From Brevipalpus yothersi (lineage: Eukaryota; Arthropoda; Arachnida; Trombidiformes; Tenuipalpidae): DNA of 64,000 nucleotides. Position 1 is the stretch's first letter; the number at the start of each line of letters is the position of its first letter. The notes under the pieces were generated by a model. It searched no databases, was not told the origin of the DNA, and saw only the letters and a list, made by a program, of their open reading frames with translations. The stretch covers positions 143,864-207,863 of the forward strand of contig QZCP01000013.1 in the NCBI GenBank assembly GCA_003956705.1, given 5' to 3'. The position numbers were made by a program, and so were the translations under genes. Positions 25,077-39,825 of the stretch are shown here, one piece after another.

Positions 25077-25813
25077 GCAGCCTTGATCACCGCTAATCGC
25101 CCTATTTTCAGCTTTGATGATGCCATTTCCAATCAAAGTGAACCAAATTCCAGTTACGTCTATTTTGGTTAATTCTCCAGTAAACCACCATCACTTCGGC
25201 AGAAAAAAAGGGCAATAGCCAGCAGTTGTTGTCCTGAATTGCGACCAGATTTATGTGTATGTGTGTGTATGTAACCTTTGATGATGAAAATATAAAATAT
25301 TTGATACATGTTCCACTATATAGTATGATATTCCAGGAAATATCGATAGAAAGGTTGAATGAACACACATACACACACTCACTACGTTCATGGTATGGTG
25401 CGTGTGCGAATGAGTTGTCATAAAATAAATTGCCAAAAAATGTCGTCCCTCCCACAGAGTGTCCACTGTCCCCTTCTATACCTTGTTCCTATCTCACTCT
25501 CTTGTTGACTTTACTCTACAAGAGGGCGAAAAAGAATGCCTTTCGGCAATATATATACACCGGCCTTTTAGCTGCCGGGGCCGGCTTTCGCTAGTGGCCT
25601 GAGAAAATAGTGAAAAAAGGAGACAAGAATGGACAGTAGCAGCAGCAAATAGATTTTCAATACAATCTCTATCTCTCTCTCTCTCTTCCCGATTATACCA
25701 AATACTTAGCAAAAGTATTATACATTGTCCATTGGTCAAGAGTGATGAATCGCCTGTTCTCAGTTTGTGTAAGTAAAGGGGTGAAAAAAAGCCCACTGTT
25801 CAGTGGACTTTGA

Positions 25814-25854
<41 letters not shown>

Positions 25855-26936
25855 ATGACATGTGACAAATATGTGGCCAATTCAACTGGATAGATGGACA
25901 AACGAACGTATATGTATTGCTACCGAGCGATGACATCTTCTTTCTTTCTCTGGACTCAAGTGAATCAATGGGTTCGAGTGATGAAGTGTACCAGGCCATA
26001 GGGGAATGAGAGGAACACGTGCGATAAGCAAAAGATAGAGAGCGAAAAGTGGCCACAATAGTATACAGGGGCCCTAGAGTGGGCTACAAGGCTCTTAAGA
26101 ATGATCCTCAATCGGCACGATGAACCAGTCGAGTGGGCCAAAATTCACGATTGTGTGGGCAGTAGCGTACACACCAAGTGCGAGAGAGAGGTCTCATGTT
26201 CCCGCACTTTTTTTTCGGCACATTCACATTCACACACAGCACGCGCTAAATGAATCGGACACACTGCCGGTGGCAAAACAGAAAGGGACAAGATGAATGG
26301 CTAAGTTGAACATTTCAAAAGTGGTCATCATTGCTTAATCAATGACCATCATCACTCGGTAAGCTATCCAACCAGTCAAAATTGCCCGGTGGACAGCGTG
26401 CCTGGGGGCGGTTGTGTAAACACAACGGGATGAACAACTCAAGATGCTGGAGAGAGAGAGAGAGAGAGAGAGAGAAAGATGCGGCTTGTCCAATCGATTA
26501 AAATTCTCTCAGCCTTGCCGTACATTCAATGATAATCTTTGCCTTGACCATTATCAAGCTTCTAGGTACTGGAAAACTCGATGTACGATAAAAGGACATC
26601 AGTTTTGCATTGCAAGGTCCGGAAAACGGAATCAAATTTTTTCCTCCATCAAATAAGATTGTCAAGAATATTTTGCCTACCTTGAGATAAAGACAAGAAC
26701 AAGACGAAGGACATGCCACAAGAGTGTTCAGTTGTCCATCATTTGTGTGTGTTTTCATTCATGAGAAGGAGAGAGATAGCAAAATATTCAATTTTCACGG
26801 GCAAACACAGACTGATTTGGAATCAGATTGCTTTATGAACATGTATGTAATGTGTATTCGGATGAATGCTTAGCCTGTATACATAAGTGATTGTCATCGA
26901 AGCGTGTCAGCACGCATCAATGAAGGAGGCTGGTAG

Positions 26937-27003
26937 CAAAAGAAGGAGAAGAAGAAGAAGAGGAGGAGGAGGAGGAGGAGGAGAGGGAGGATGGGGAGGA
27001 GGA
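26937..27003. repeat. GAA/GGA polypurine tract
   Basis: GAA triplets grade into GGA triplets on the plus strand. It is one of the few trinucleotide purine tracts, with others near 14891-14930 and 19580-19640. Confidence 0.85.
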
Positions 27004-27413
27004 TGCACATGGATGCGTGTGTGTTTATACGCTATTCATACTGACCAAGTGAGCATGATGATGACAAGATAATTAAAAGTTGACTGGAAATTGAATCAAA
27101 GCATCATGTCTATCATCATCCCAACTGACCATCCATGAAGCATATACTGTCCAATCGATTTGTTTTCAACTAGCAACTAAATTTCAAGAAAAAGAAAACT
27201 GTCCTATCCCAGAAAATCTTCTCCCTAAGTATTTTGAAACTTTTTGTTCCAGTTTTTCAGGGAGAAAAAAATCATTTTTCCTTCTCTAAACTCATCCAGA
27301 GACTGTGAAGAGTGGAATCCGAGAAAATCTTTTTCTACTCAAAAATGAGAGGCCGTTTTAATCGTGTTGAAGATTTTCGCGTGTCCACTTGCCATTTGAC
27401 CACTACTCTTTCG

Positions 27414-27414
<1 letters not shown>

Positions 27415-27478
<64 letters not shown>
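27415..27478. repeat. (CT)n microsatellite
   Basis: CT run of about 64 bases with one early interruption. A (GA)n patch of opposite orientation follows at about 27550-27580. Confidence 0.95.
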
Positions 27479-27480
<2 letters not shown>

Positions 27481-27547
27481 ACAGAGGCCATAGCAAAACG
27501 AACCAACGAAAGAGACAGAGTCGTTAAGAAGGGCCGCTCATGAGTGA

Positions 27548-27579
<32 letters not shown>

Positions 27580-28478
27580 CGGATTAAGACCAAAAACCAT
27601 AGAGAAAGAGAGAGCTCTCAACGGTGTCCATGAGAGGTTGAGAAGGTCACTTGAGATGGGGTTAAGAGATGGGCCAGCATGATTCTCATGGACAAGGGTT
27701 CAGGTTGAACACAGAAATAGAAGATTTATGGGCATTCAGAGAGTAACCAATTCCAAGAAATGCCAAATGAGCTCATCAGCACACACATACACACACACAC
27801 AGGTCAATGAGGACATTTTTCTTAGTCCATGTGAGTGTGTGTATGTGTGTGTGTGTAGTCAAGCCAATTTTGGTGGATGATAGACATCACATAGCAACAC
27901 CATCATCGAGATGGCTAAAATTGGAGTTGAAAAATTCACTGATCTAGAAAAAATGGATGAACTGTGTCCATATCGAATTTTCCTCTCTTATTCAGTTATT
28001 TGATTATAGGAAGCGAATAACCTTAGCGATTCTCGAACTGATGGTTAACACACAGAACGAGATAGTCTGAAATGGTAGAGGTTAAGCATGAGATAGCAGC
28101 CAATCGAATTGAGATCAAATGGAGTGAAAATTGATGGCAAACTGTGTTTTAATTAAAAAAAGAATCTTTTTCTCTCTCTCTCCTTCTTACACATATTGAC
28201 ACCCACTCACATTCACGCACATACAGACATACATGTATATTTTTTATGAAGCGAATCATTTAAAGATTGATTGCTTACAAACAAGATACAAGAATTGCTA
28301 CAAGTATCAGACTTCCAATCATAGCAGTAATCCGACATAATGAAGCGAAAAGAAAAAATAAAGGAATCATGTTTATGCCTCAAATGCCGAAGCTCATCAA
28401 GGTGGCTGAGCTGATGGGATGATTCTCTCTCTCTTTCTCTTAGCAGTTAGTAGTAAGCTTGAATTGCATGAACTTGGA

Positions 28479-28483
<5 letters not shown>

Positions 28484-28543
<60 letters not shown>
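28484..28543. repeat. (GA)n microsatellite
   Basis: Perfect GA run of about 60 bases. Confidence 0.97.
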
Positions 28544-28547
<4 letters not shown>

Positions 28548-29304
28548 TTCCACATTCAATGGAAAACCTGCGACATTCATCAACGCAATGAGGAAGTTGC
28601 AATTTGTGTTTCTAAACGTTCTCAATCCATTTTTTTTCAAGTTTTTCTCAGGAATTTGCTTAACGAGTGAGAGAGAAGCAAGAAGCACGAATCAAGAAAG
28701 ACCACCAATTCGCACAATTTTGTCAAAACTTGTAATCAACACTGATTCGATTCCTATTCTTATCATCACGATGATAGCACATTCTTGGCCAAAAAAGATA
28801 ACTAATTATTACTGATTGATTGGAATATCTTCCATTCTCAAAGCCACCCAAGTAAGAGGCTACGTACATATTGGCTTATTTAGCAGTGTTTACGCAATCT
28901 ACATGAACTGGTTGATAGACAAACTTTTCATGCATCTTCTAGATATTATCTGAATCTCTCTTTCTCCTTCGATTGATGCTGGATAAAATCTTCTCTCATT
29001 CTAATCATCTCAGAGTCTCAAATATCACATTCTGAGCTTTTTCTTCACATTTCACCATCCACATGAATCTTATCGAAATCAATTGAAAAGCATCATATAG
29101 CAGACCGAATGAGGATCGAAAAGCTCAGAACAGCTCTTCTCTTCTCTCTGTTAAATTCTTAGCAAATTTTTTTACTCATTTAAAATTCGTCTCGCGTTCT
29201 GACCAACAATTGGTTAATAAAAATCAGATTTCTAAGATTTCACCTCAATTGAATGAGCTGTTGAGAGAGAGGGGGGGATAGATCAGACTGGATTTTTGAG
29301 GATT

Positions 29305-29309
<5 letters not shown>

Positions 29310-29357
<48 letters not shown>
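29310..29357. repeat. (CT)n microsatellite
   Basis: Perfect CT run of about 48 bases. A (TG)n run lies nearby at 29650-29674, one of the few long CA/TG-type tracts in the window. Confidence 0.96.
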
Positions 29358-29359
<2 letters not shown>

Positions 29360-31843
29360 GGATGCTGATCTTCCAAGAAAATTCTCTCCCTCTCTCTCAA
29401 ATCAACCCTAAGCAGTTCAAGAGAGAGAAAGAGAAAACAGATTAGGAAGGTTAATCTTGCCATTTAATGGCCAGCTTACTCGGTTCAGCTTCTTGATAAG
29501 CCTCTTCTCTAAATCTGACAGCTTCTCAGCTCTTCATAAAACTGGTCAATTTTTATACCTTCACCACAATCTCTTTTAACCTCAATTCAAGATATGATTA
29601 TTTCTACTGAGGATGGATATCAATTTCAAGCCGTTTTATTCGTTTGTTTTGTGTGTGTGTGTGTGTGTGTGTGTTTCAGAACAAATTGAGCAATAACATG
29701 TGTATGATGTTGTTTCGGGATGAAAGATGAAGATAGAAGAATACATCAGATCAGTTCTTATAGGTAGGGTTGGCCAACAATAGTATGGCAAAAATTTCCT
29801 TTCCTTGCCTCTTTCTTTCAGCCAAAACGGTAAGAAGAGTATTTTCAAAGCAATAATAGATGAAGAATAATCGGAGATGAATAAGTGAAAGACAACTCGT
29901 TTTCCCATTTTATACAACTCAATTGGCAAGCCTTTGCTTGATATTAATTTAACTTTCCTCTTTCCATCATGATGGTTATATGGAGCTGAATGATGATTGA
30001 AATTGTGTATCAGATTTTTAATTTAAAAGTAACAAGTTGTAAAGCTGGTGGTGTTGAATTCAGAAAAGAAAGAGAGAGAGAGAGAGAGAAACAATCCAAT
30101 GAAGTGGATAATTGGTATTAGAATGGAAGAAGGGCCTATGCAAATCATGAATATGATCAGGAAACTGTATTGCCGGAGTTTCACATTTTGGCAATTATTG
30201 AGTGGCAAAATTAAAAGCCTCTCAGACATTGAAAAGCTAATCTTGCCATCCTCTTGATGAGAGAATAGTATGATGATGGCTTGGTTAATGAAGATACTCA
30301 AATTATGCATGCAACAAAAGTGAAAGAGAGAGAGAGAGAGAGAGAGAAAAGAAATGCTAAAAAATAAAAGTCACCGAAACAGAATACACACTCTCACGCA
30401 ATGTTGATGAAGATGCAGAGATGAGGAGGAGAGTAAAAGAAAGAGAAAGAGAAAGAGAGTGGGAGGCTTGCATGCGATGAAATTTAAATTGAATCCGCAG
30501 ATTGAAGGCTCTGATGGAGAGAGGAGGAAGATGTGTGTATGTGTGTGCATGTGGGTTCTATTAGAAGAGAGGAGGCAAAATAAAATGTGTAGAAAATGAT
30601 CTGCACGACATACACACACACATTGGAAAGTGTGAAAATAGACTTTCCATTTCACAGTGATAATATATACTTCATATGAGAGCCCACAAAGCATCGGAAA
30701 CGGAAACCAGTCGCAGGGATGCTTTTGATGGACTGGATGCCGTATGACTGAGAAATATTCCACTCCCCCAAAAAGTGAGCATATTTTTCCATGCTATTCA
30801 GTCGAATGACTCGGGCACTCGGGCACAATCAGACCAACGAATCTTTTGGACACTCTTGGATTCCCGAAAAAAAAACGCAAGCCAAAGCGAAAAAGAGAAT
30901 ACTATGCTGATTATATCGAACTCACACTAATGGGTAGTAGTGGTAGTTGTAGCTCTACAATGTGGGTTATAAAGAGGAGTAAAAAGTTCTCTCTTTCTCT
31001 TGCTCTATTATACGGAAATGGCTCTGTTAAACGGAAGCTTTTCGCGCCTCTTTTTCTTCGCACGTTTTTTCTCTCTTTCTTTTCTTCTCTTTTCTCGGCT
31101 ACTGGCTGCTCAAACAGAACATAATATTGGCTCATTTTTCTCAGATGAGATGTGATATGGCTTGTGCTGTTGCCCACAAAATTATTTCATGAAGGAACCT
31201 CTCTCTCTCTCTCTCATCTCTCTCAACAATCGTAATGGAAAGTGTTTATAGTAAAAGTTTTCGCTCTCTTTCTCTTTATATATTACTGAAAGTGAGAGTA
31301 TTCATGGTGTTTTGATAAGATAGAGAAAGAATAGGAAGAGAGAGAGAGAAAAAAATGGAGCTTGCTGGGCAAATACAAGCATTCAAGCTCCAAAAAATAT
31401 GAGCTACATCTCTGGTGACATGAAAGTAATAATACGATCTTGAGATTAGAAGCGAATTATTAGTGGGCGAGCATGCTTCAGTAAATTGAACATCGATGAA
31501 GATGGTGATGCTAGCGATTGATCAGAAGGGAAAAAGAGAAAAGAAAAATGATGAAAAAAGCTGCTCGCTCATCTTTTCTCCGATGAGACTGTGAAATGAT
31601 GCCATAGACAACATACACACATATTTCTATCAATGCTTGTCGATAGAATCGAACAGAAGGAATCAAAAACAAAAAAATGCGAGAGAAACTTTTAGCCTGA
31701 AGATAGGATTTGGAGAGCCTTTCCCTTCTCTCTCTCTCTCATGGAAGAACATTTCAATTTTCCGTTCAATCCAAGTTCCAAATTGTGTTCACTGGGGAGA
31801 CTTAGAATCAGAGAATAGAGAAGGAGGCTTGACGCACCCATAG

Positions 31844-31879
<36 letters not shown>

Positions 31880-34873
31880 ACCCATTGGACAGGGAATAGC
31901 CTTAGGGCGACGAAAAGGTTTTTAAAACTCACATGCAAACACACACACACAGAGAGTCACAAATGAGTGCTGAAGGATGCTCTAAGGAAAAAGATGGAGA
32001 TAGAGGGAGAGAAGAGGTGCGAGTAAAGGTGATTCTATCTGAAAATTTGAGCCAATCTTTTCTGCACTCTTTTTAAGATCATTTTGATCATCTTAACCCT
32101 TTCAGTGTGTTAAGAACATGATAAATTTGATTCGGATGAGGAATGATGAAAGTGAAAGTAGGAATGGAAGAGAATGTTTTCCACTTACTCATTGACAAGT
32201 CAATTCAAGTTTCAAATTTTTTTCCCTTTCTCTGCCTTGAACTTTTCAAGTGTGTGTATATATGTAACAATTGTGTAACTGCCATGATATTTGAAGCGAT
32301 TTATTTCATCCTCTCTCTTTCTCTCTCTCTCTCTCTTTAAGTCCCTATTGTAGCCTTCGAATAGTGATTTTCACGCTCTCTCAATAGAACAAACCTATTA
32401 TTACTCTCCATCATCAGCCTCTTTTTCAGACCATAAACTTTCTTTCTCTCTCTTCTCTCTCTTCTATTCTGTACTCTGCCTGCCTGTCTTTTGATGCTAT
32501 GAGTATAGGTTGATGCGTCGGTGTAATGCACATCTGAGTCTGTGCCTTGGAAAAAGTGCCGCATCAATCAGCAACTCATCCGCTCCGATCAGCATCTTGT
32601 GTTCCCTTTTTTCTCTTTCTCTCTCCTCCAATCGTGGCTGAATGTGAAGTTGATTCGCGAAAGATGAAGGAGAGCTGCCTTGATGAAGAATTAAGCATCC
32701 TAACGAGCAAGAAGCTTCCATTTTCATTTCTCTTCCTCTCTCTCTCTTTTTTTCTCTCCACTCTCTTTTATCTTTCACAGAGGCTCTGATTTTTCGCCTA
32801 AATCATAGATGCCTCAGGCAAACAATTCTCTCTCTCTCTTTTCTCTCTCTCTCTCATCATCATTATGATCATCATCATTCCTCTCGCCTGTTCATCTTCT
32901 TCTTTTCTCGATTTACTCTTTCTAGCCATCGAAATTTTGCCTTGTATGTGTATGTCTTCTATTCAGCTTCCGATTTGTGTGCTTGTGTGTATATATTTTA
33001 ATTGCGACTAGAAGAAAAGAGGCGATTCAAAGATTCGATTTGAATAAGAATTAGAATTGAGCTCATTTTATAGCCGAATTATGCAAACTTTTCGTTGTTA
33101 GATGTGTGTGTAAGGTATACACTGTATATACTAGAGAACGTGAATACAGAAAAAGAGAAAACATGTTTCCAATTCTTTGATGTAAAATTCTTATCAGTTG
33201 TTAGCAATCTTCTTTTCTATCCATGGTTCCTAGCTTATTTTGGGAGCCTTCAAATTGATCATTTCTACTTGAACTCTCATAGATTAATTGGTCATATTTA
33301 TAGTGCTCGTATATTGTAATTTTTGAAAAATTCTTCTCCTTCCTCGTCCCCCAAGACTAGCTTAACAGATTTTTGATAGGTTTTGGATGAACAAAAAATC
33401 ATCACTCTCCTAAAATCTCATCATATCAAAAGAGCTGAAAAGCTACAGCATCTTCATCTGAGCACTGACTTTCAGTTATCCCTGCATCATTGAGGAGCAA
33501 AAAAATATTCGCTTTCAAGTATTTCTAGGAGTAGTGAATTTCCAGAGGATAAGCTTCAATTGTGGACTTTTGGTCCATCAATTGGCTTGGTTTGTGAAAA
33601 ACTTTTCATCAGCATGATGGGTGAGCTCTATGGAAAGCTGGATGTTGAATAGCCTTTGGCAATATTCCTTCTCTACATGTTCGAGGTGGCCAGCAATCAG
33701 CTTTTCTCTCTTCCTCCTCATGTCCTTTCATACACTTCTATTATTCAGTTCATCATTTTTCTCACTATATTTGAATCTTGGATGAAAGTCAAGTTGTTAT
33801 TCAATACTTTTGACTAGGTGAATGTCCAAAATATTCTTGTAGAGAAGGATAAACAAGATTTACTCTGCTTTTCACCAAAATTCGACACAATCTCATCATT
33901 TATATGTACATACATGTGTGGACATTCAAGCTGCATTCTGAATATTCTAGCATGAAGGAATACAGATGATGATTAAGAGGACCTCACACCAAGAGTGAAT
34001 GTGAGAAAAAGAGGGGTTTTTGTGACAATTATTCTGTTCATTTTGAACGTTTTGGAGGCATTTTGGGGAAAGAAAAATAAGAATGAAAGTGAGAAGAAAA
34101 ATAAGAGGAAAAAAAATCTCATCAACAAGAAGAAGAAACTTCTACTGCTGTGTTCAACTGGACAGGTATATACATACGAACTAGAAACATCAGCTTTTTG
34201 AGAGAAAGAAGAGTTTTTCTTTTTGGTCTGCTTCTTCTTTTTCTTCCCAATTTCATTCCACCATCTCTCAAAAAACGCTCTCATTTCAGATCAACATCAA
34301 TCGGCCACACACCAGCTACATGGGGCTCAGAATTTTCTATCTGAAGAGATCGATTTTTCAGACCAAATGATGTGTCTTGAGAGAAAGAGAGTGAAAGAGA
34401 CACACACACACTTTGGTGAAATGCCGCTTGATTGCGTGCTAAATTAATTACATGAAAACTTTTTTTCAGATTCTCCTGCAGTTCTGTGTTATGATAGAAT
34501 ATCTTTCTCTCTTTCTCTCTCTCTCCATCCTCTTCCTCTCTTTACCTATCTTTGGTTGAGAAAAATTTTGGTTGTATATCTTTTCTCTCAGCGTGGCGAA
34601 TTGTGGACTCACGAGTTTGGTGAAAACACTGTCAGTCTGATGATTTTGAAAAAGAAACAAGATTCAACTTGGTCAACTTGCTTTGATTAATCAGCTTTTT
34701 AGCTCCTTTTTTTTCGCTTTGCTGGTCTTGACTTGATTTGAATTAAAGAGCTAAGGTAATATTCACTCGCAGGAAACAGCAAAATTAATATTTTTATCCA
34801 TTTATTATTACAGCAATTAGCTCGCGAATAGCAGGGGCATCTCTCTTGGCCTCACGAATCAATGAAACGAGAA

Positions 34874-34877
<4 letters not shown>

Positions 34878-34928
<51 letters not shown>
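34878..34928. repeat. (GA)n microsatellite
   Basis: GA run of about 50 bases, flanked by imperfect GA sequence on both sides. Confidence 0.96.
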
Positions 34929-34931
<3 letters not shown>

Positions 34932-35745
34932 AAAAGAGGAGAAAGAGATAGATAAAAATTCCACACACAATCAGAGGCTATTCTGGTGACACAAGCCAGT
35001 TCGATGCACCCAAGATAGATGAGAAGAGAATAGTTCAGCATCCAAGTATGCATATACATATACTGAAAAGATCAGCTTGCTGCTTGACTGATTACGAATC
35101 ACGAAAACTATGTGAATATTAAAAAACACGAAAATATGATTTTCCATCTCAATGAATGAATGGTGAATCCCTTCAACAATGTTTCCATCTTTCCATCTTT
35201 CCATCTATCTATCTCTTTCTCTCTTTCTCTCTTTCTTCCAGTATCCTTCCGAAAAATAATTACAATTCCTGTATTTACTCATGCTTGATGCGTGTTCGCT
35301 TCACTAACGACAATTCAAACTAACGAATAGCAAGAGAGGATGAAAGATAGAGGTAAAGAAATTTTAAACACGAATTTCTCCCCGTGTGTGGGGCAAAAAT
35401 ATCATTGAACAACAATTTGAATTACCAAAATTTGCTAAAACAAATTGTTTTACACTCACACCACCGTGTACATGAATGGTGATCAAGTATCAGGATACAA
35501 TTTTCAAGTTCATCATTTCCATCTCATCAACCTCCCTATGTTACGAAAGGAGGATCAATTCACTGGTCGGGTTAATGATGATCAATTGAGGATCATAGTG
35601 AAAACACAGACACACTCTCCCTCTCTCATACACTTGTCTCAACCCATTGTTTTTCAACTAAAAGAGAATATCATAATCGAAGAATGGAGAACAAAAATCG
35701 AATAGAAACCCTTGAACACACTATCATTGTCATGAGTGTTGATCA

Positions 35746-35748
<3 letters not shown>

Positions 35749-35792
<44 letters not shown>
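35749..35792. repeat. (CT)n microsatellite
   Basis: Perfect CT run of about 44 bases. Confidence 0.97.
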
Positions 35793-35795
<3 letters not shown>

Positions 35796-37295
35796 CAATC
35801 TTTTTTGGCCCAAACTGATAGGCCCTATTTTATGCATTGACACGAGCTGCGGGTTTTGTCTCATTTTGTCATTAAAGAGGCAATCTTCAACCACAGCATT
35901 GAGTGCCAAAAGCAGGGTGACATATTCATCCACAGACTTCCTCCTTTTTACCCATTGTGCGTGTATGTTTTTGTGTACTGCAACAAAATGCTAAACCACA
36001 TTCACGAGCGCACACATGAACACCACAAATCAACTGGGTATAAGGAGAGGGCTACAAGCTGGTGGGTGGAATCAGTGGGCGGCAGTATTGTGAAACCCGG
36101 TCCATTGATCCTTAATTTTTAGCCACAAAGCGAGAAAGAGAGAGAGAGAGAGATAGATAAAGAGAGCGGAAGAAATGTCCCAATGCATATTTATATGAGA
36201 TCAAAGCTTTCGTAGTGAAAGTGGCCAAGTGAAGAGAGAGTAAAAGATGCAAATGGAAACGGAGCTGGAAATGAATCCATTTGTATTACCACCGAGACAC
36301 ATAAAGATTTTGTGCACCAATTTTCCGAAGAGAATTCTTTGCCAATCATCAGGGGTCCTTTTTGGGCAACCAATTCCTCGATGATCATCACCATAATCAT
36401 TGAAATCGCTTATTACGATGCTTCAATCTATGGTATGAATGTCCCAAGTTGAATTTGAAAAAAGTTTCACTTCTATACCAGTTCCAATATCCAATTGAGT
36501 CATCATTATCCTGTCAAAAATGTAAACAGAAGGCGCCTACACGATGTGTATTCCTAAATCGCTTTTGATGCCAAATTATCATCATTGATGTGGATGTTGG
36601 ATAAAGATTGGTAGCTTGAGCTTGTTTGCCAGCACCCATACTAAAGCTATGAGGGAGGAATTGAGTCCGAATCGAGAAGATGAGGATGTTGTGTTCACTA
36701 TCATCATCACAATCAACTTGAGAAGAAAGTTCTGATAGCTGAGAAAACTCAGACTGAGAGAGAGAGAGAGAGAGAGATGCTGATATGGTGAATCTCATGA
36801 TCAAGTAGAACATGAATGGATTGAGAATGAAGGTTAGAGAAGAAGAATAGATGGCCATAGACTACTGATGGAGTGAAGAGAGGAAAAGAGAGGTGGTTGT
36901 GTAGTGGTTGTCGGAATAAGAGGAGGAAAAAGAAGAAGAATAGTGTGAGCACAACAATATTAGCCTAAAAACAAGATCATTCTAACGTGATGACGGCTCA
37001 ATGAGACAGTGTGAACAAGTGAAGCAAGTCCGAATATGTAAGCTTTCCTTTCTCTCTTTCCCTTTCCATTCCTCTGGAAGCCCAAAGGAGTTCAAATTGT
37101 GAGCAGAATTTAGTTAATGCAATTTGCTAGTCAAATACAATAGATCTTATCATCCAGTCACTCGCTTACACTTTCATTCAATTCTTTTTCCTTCTAATAT
37201 TCCTCCTATCGATGGTCTTCTCTCACCATGCCTGCATGTCGAACTCATCCAGCATCCAGCATCCCAAGTCTTGCCTTCTCTCATTTCCATGATTT

Positions 37296-37301
<6 letters not shown>

Positions 37302-37353
<52 letters not shown>
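37302..37353. repeat. (CT)n microsatellite
   Basis: Perfect CT run of about 52 bases. Confidence 0.97.
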
Positions 37354-37356
<3 letters not shown>

Positions 37357-39793
37357 CACTCTCTTTGCGATAATCCAATATAGTAACGAGAAAAAGAAGA
37401 TGCTTCTTGACAGCCACTTGGCCGTTTCTTTTTCTCGCTTCATAAATCCGAAACAGAGTCTAATCGATTTAACACACACACACATATATATATACTTACT
37501 GAATCGCCCTATGAATGATGGCCATTTAGTGGTTCCTACCAATTGATATGAGCTTCATCGAACGTGAGGCTCATGTATTCTTTCTTTTTCCCTTTGAAAC
37601 GCAATCGATTTCGTGAATCAACACACATACACACATATACTTCTCTCAGAAGCATTGGCGCCTTTTTTTCAAACCCATTCAAGTGACTACACGCTTTAAC
37701 AAGCTTATTCCACCATATTCAAACATTTGATTCAGAATTTCCTCTCTCTCTTCACTAATAAGCATGAAGCTTTCGTTTGTTTATGCATGTGTGGGAGGAC
37801 TACTGACCTGGATCAGAGGGAATCAACATTTGGACTAAAACCAAGTGCCAATGGAAGAGTTAGAAAAACATTAGAGGAATACAATGGTCAACAAATATAG
37901 TCTACTAGTGTGAGAGCAGAGTCTGACTACGATGATCAAATGATTTCTCAGAAAAAAGACGACAGGAAATGTTGACCAGTCGTTCGACCAAACGACAATT
38001 GTAATTATTCCAAACTGTTGCATATTAATGAGGAGGTACTATGATACCCTAAACTTTTATGTTGTATATCCTATACAATGTAAAGATTGTTCTGAGAAGA
38101 TTAAAGCTTGTGAAAATCCGATGACCTGAGAGGTTTGTGCCTTTCTCAGTCTGCGATTATCAAAGTGTGATTTGCACTTCGTAAAATTCTCCTAAACGAG
38201 AATACTGTTACGAGTATATTGTAAACAACAAAAAAACTCACTGCAAAAGTGAGAAAAAGAGAGAGAGGAAATAATCTCATTTCAATAGAGCTATCAAACT
38301 TTGAGGAAAGTAAGTATTTACTGAGGTTCCTTTTTCAATTCCCCAAGCCACGTTCATTGGAATCATTGGAGCTCAAGAGAGAAAGAGAGAGAAGCTTGAC
38401 ATCTCATCAGCATCCATCGAATGATGCTGATGGAGGGGAGAAGAGAAAAAGTGGACGTGCCAGAAATGTTGCTCAAATTAACAGTATTAGCAGCATCAGA
38501 AAAATTAGATGATGATACTATGTCTCTCTCTTATAGCGCCAGCAAACCTTAATCGGACGCAATCGGTGCCTTAAGTCGGCCAGCACACTAGAAAGAGAGA
38601 GAAAGAATGTTCCAATCAACTATCATGTCCTCGATGCTCATCTTTTTGGCTAAATGATAACGCGGATCTGGCTCCTTTTGATACGCTTTATGTATGTGAG
38701 TTATATAAATGCCCTTGACTTGGTCTCACGTTTACGCGATCAAACCATCTATACCTGATATATATATCTTTAAGACCTCCTCTTGAGTTAGCCTCGAGTT
38801 TTTTACTGAATGAATGGATCAGATGAATGAATGAAACGACTTATTGTGGTGATCATTTTGGGCTCTCAAAATACGTTCAATTGATATGAGGTGAGCCACA
38901 TGAACAGAATCCAAAAAAGATATTCTTCTATGTAGAGACAGGAATACAACGATAGAGAGAGAGAGAGCTCTGATTTTATTCCATCTCAACTAATCAGCTT
39001 TGACCAACTACTGAATGCTGTCGAGTGTGTTGTAAAACGCACGAGTGGTGGCCATACGTAGTGTCTACAATAGAATAATAGACTTCTTTCAGGACGTCCC
39101 ATAATCAGAGAAATAGAGAGGGAGAAAGTTCCCAGTTTGATCTTGCTTGAGACCTAGGAAATGAGACAGAAGTTCTAAAAGCATGACGCTATTTGTAGCT
39201 CTCGACTGAGTGGACACAGGTACTGGGGTGGTAGGTAGTGAAACTAGTATATGTAATATAAGAGAGAGGTGGTAATAGAAATAGCAGAGGCTGTAAGAGT
39301 GGGCGAATCGAGAGAGAGAGAGAGAGAGAGTAGCAAAAAAAGAGAGAAAAGTTTACATGACTCAGTAAGCACGTATAATGATACATGGACTATTACTACT
39401 GCTTCTGTGAGGATACAATAGTCTTCTCTCTTGTTCTGTATGGCTCGGTTCGCTTTGGCACTTCGGCATATTTCCGTGCTAATGTGCTCCGTTTACGGCC
39501 TATTGAACAGTCTATTCACATACGCACACATTATTCAGTTTGTGTGCCTATGTATGTATATACCGTATCAATGAGAAGTGTAGGTTAAACACGAAAAATT
39601 ACAAAGGTGTTGACGCAAACACAGTGTATCCTCTTGCCCTCTATTTTGCCCATGTTTATCTAACTATATATACTAGCACTATTTGGGCACTTCTAGCCCA
39701 CTTGCCGCTTTCAAGCTTCTTCATATTCCTTCCAAGCTTGGGAGGTGAAAGAAAGAGGGCCATTATATATCCATTCCATATCAGCTTCTCATA

Positions 39794-39825
<32 letters not shown>

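Noticed and set aside
25960..26000. GGTTCGAGTG, resembling a tRNA B-box
   Set aside because: No matching A-box or cloverleaf at the right spacing. No tRNA gene was found elsewhere by the same search.
32524..32540. Partial match to the hAT terminal sequence (TGCACATCT)
   Set aside because: Only nine or ten bases match, with no partner repeat or target duplication.
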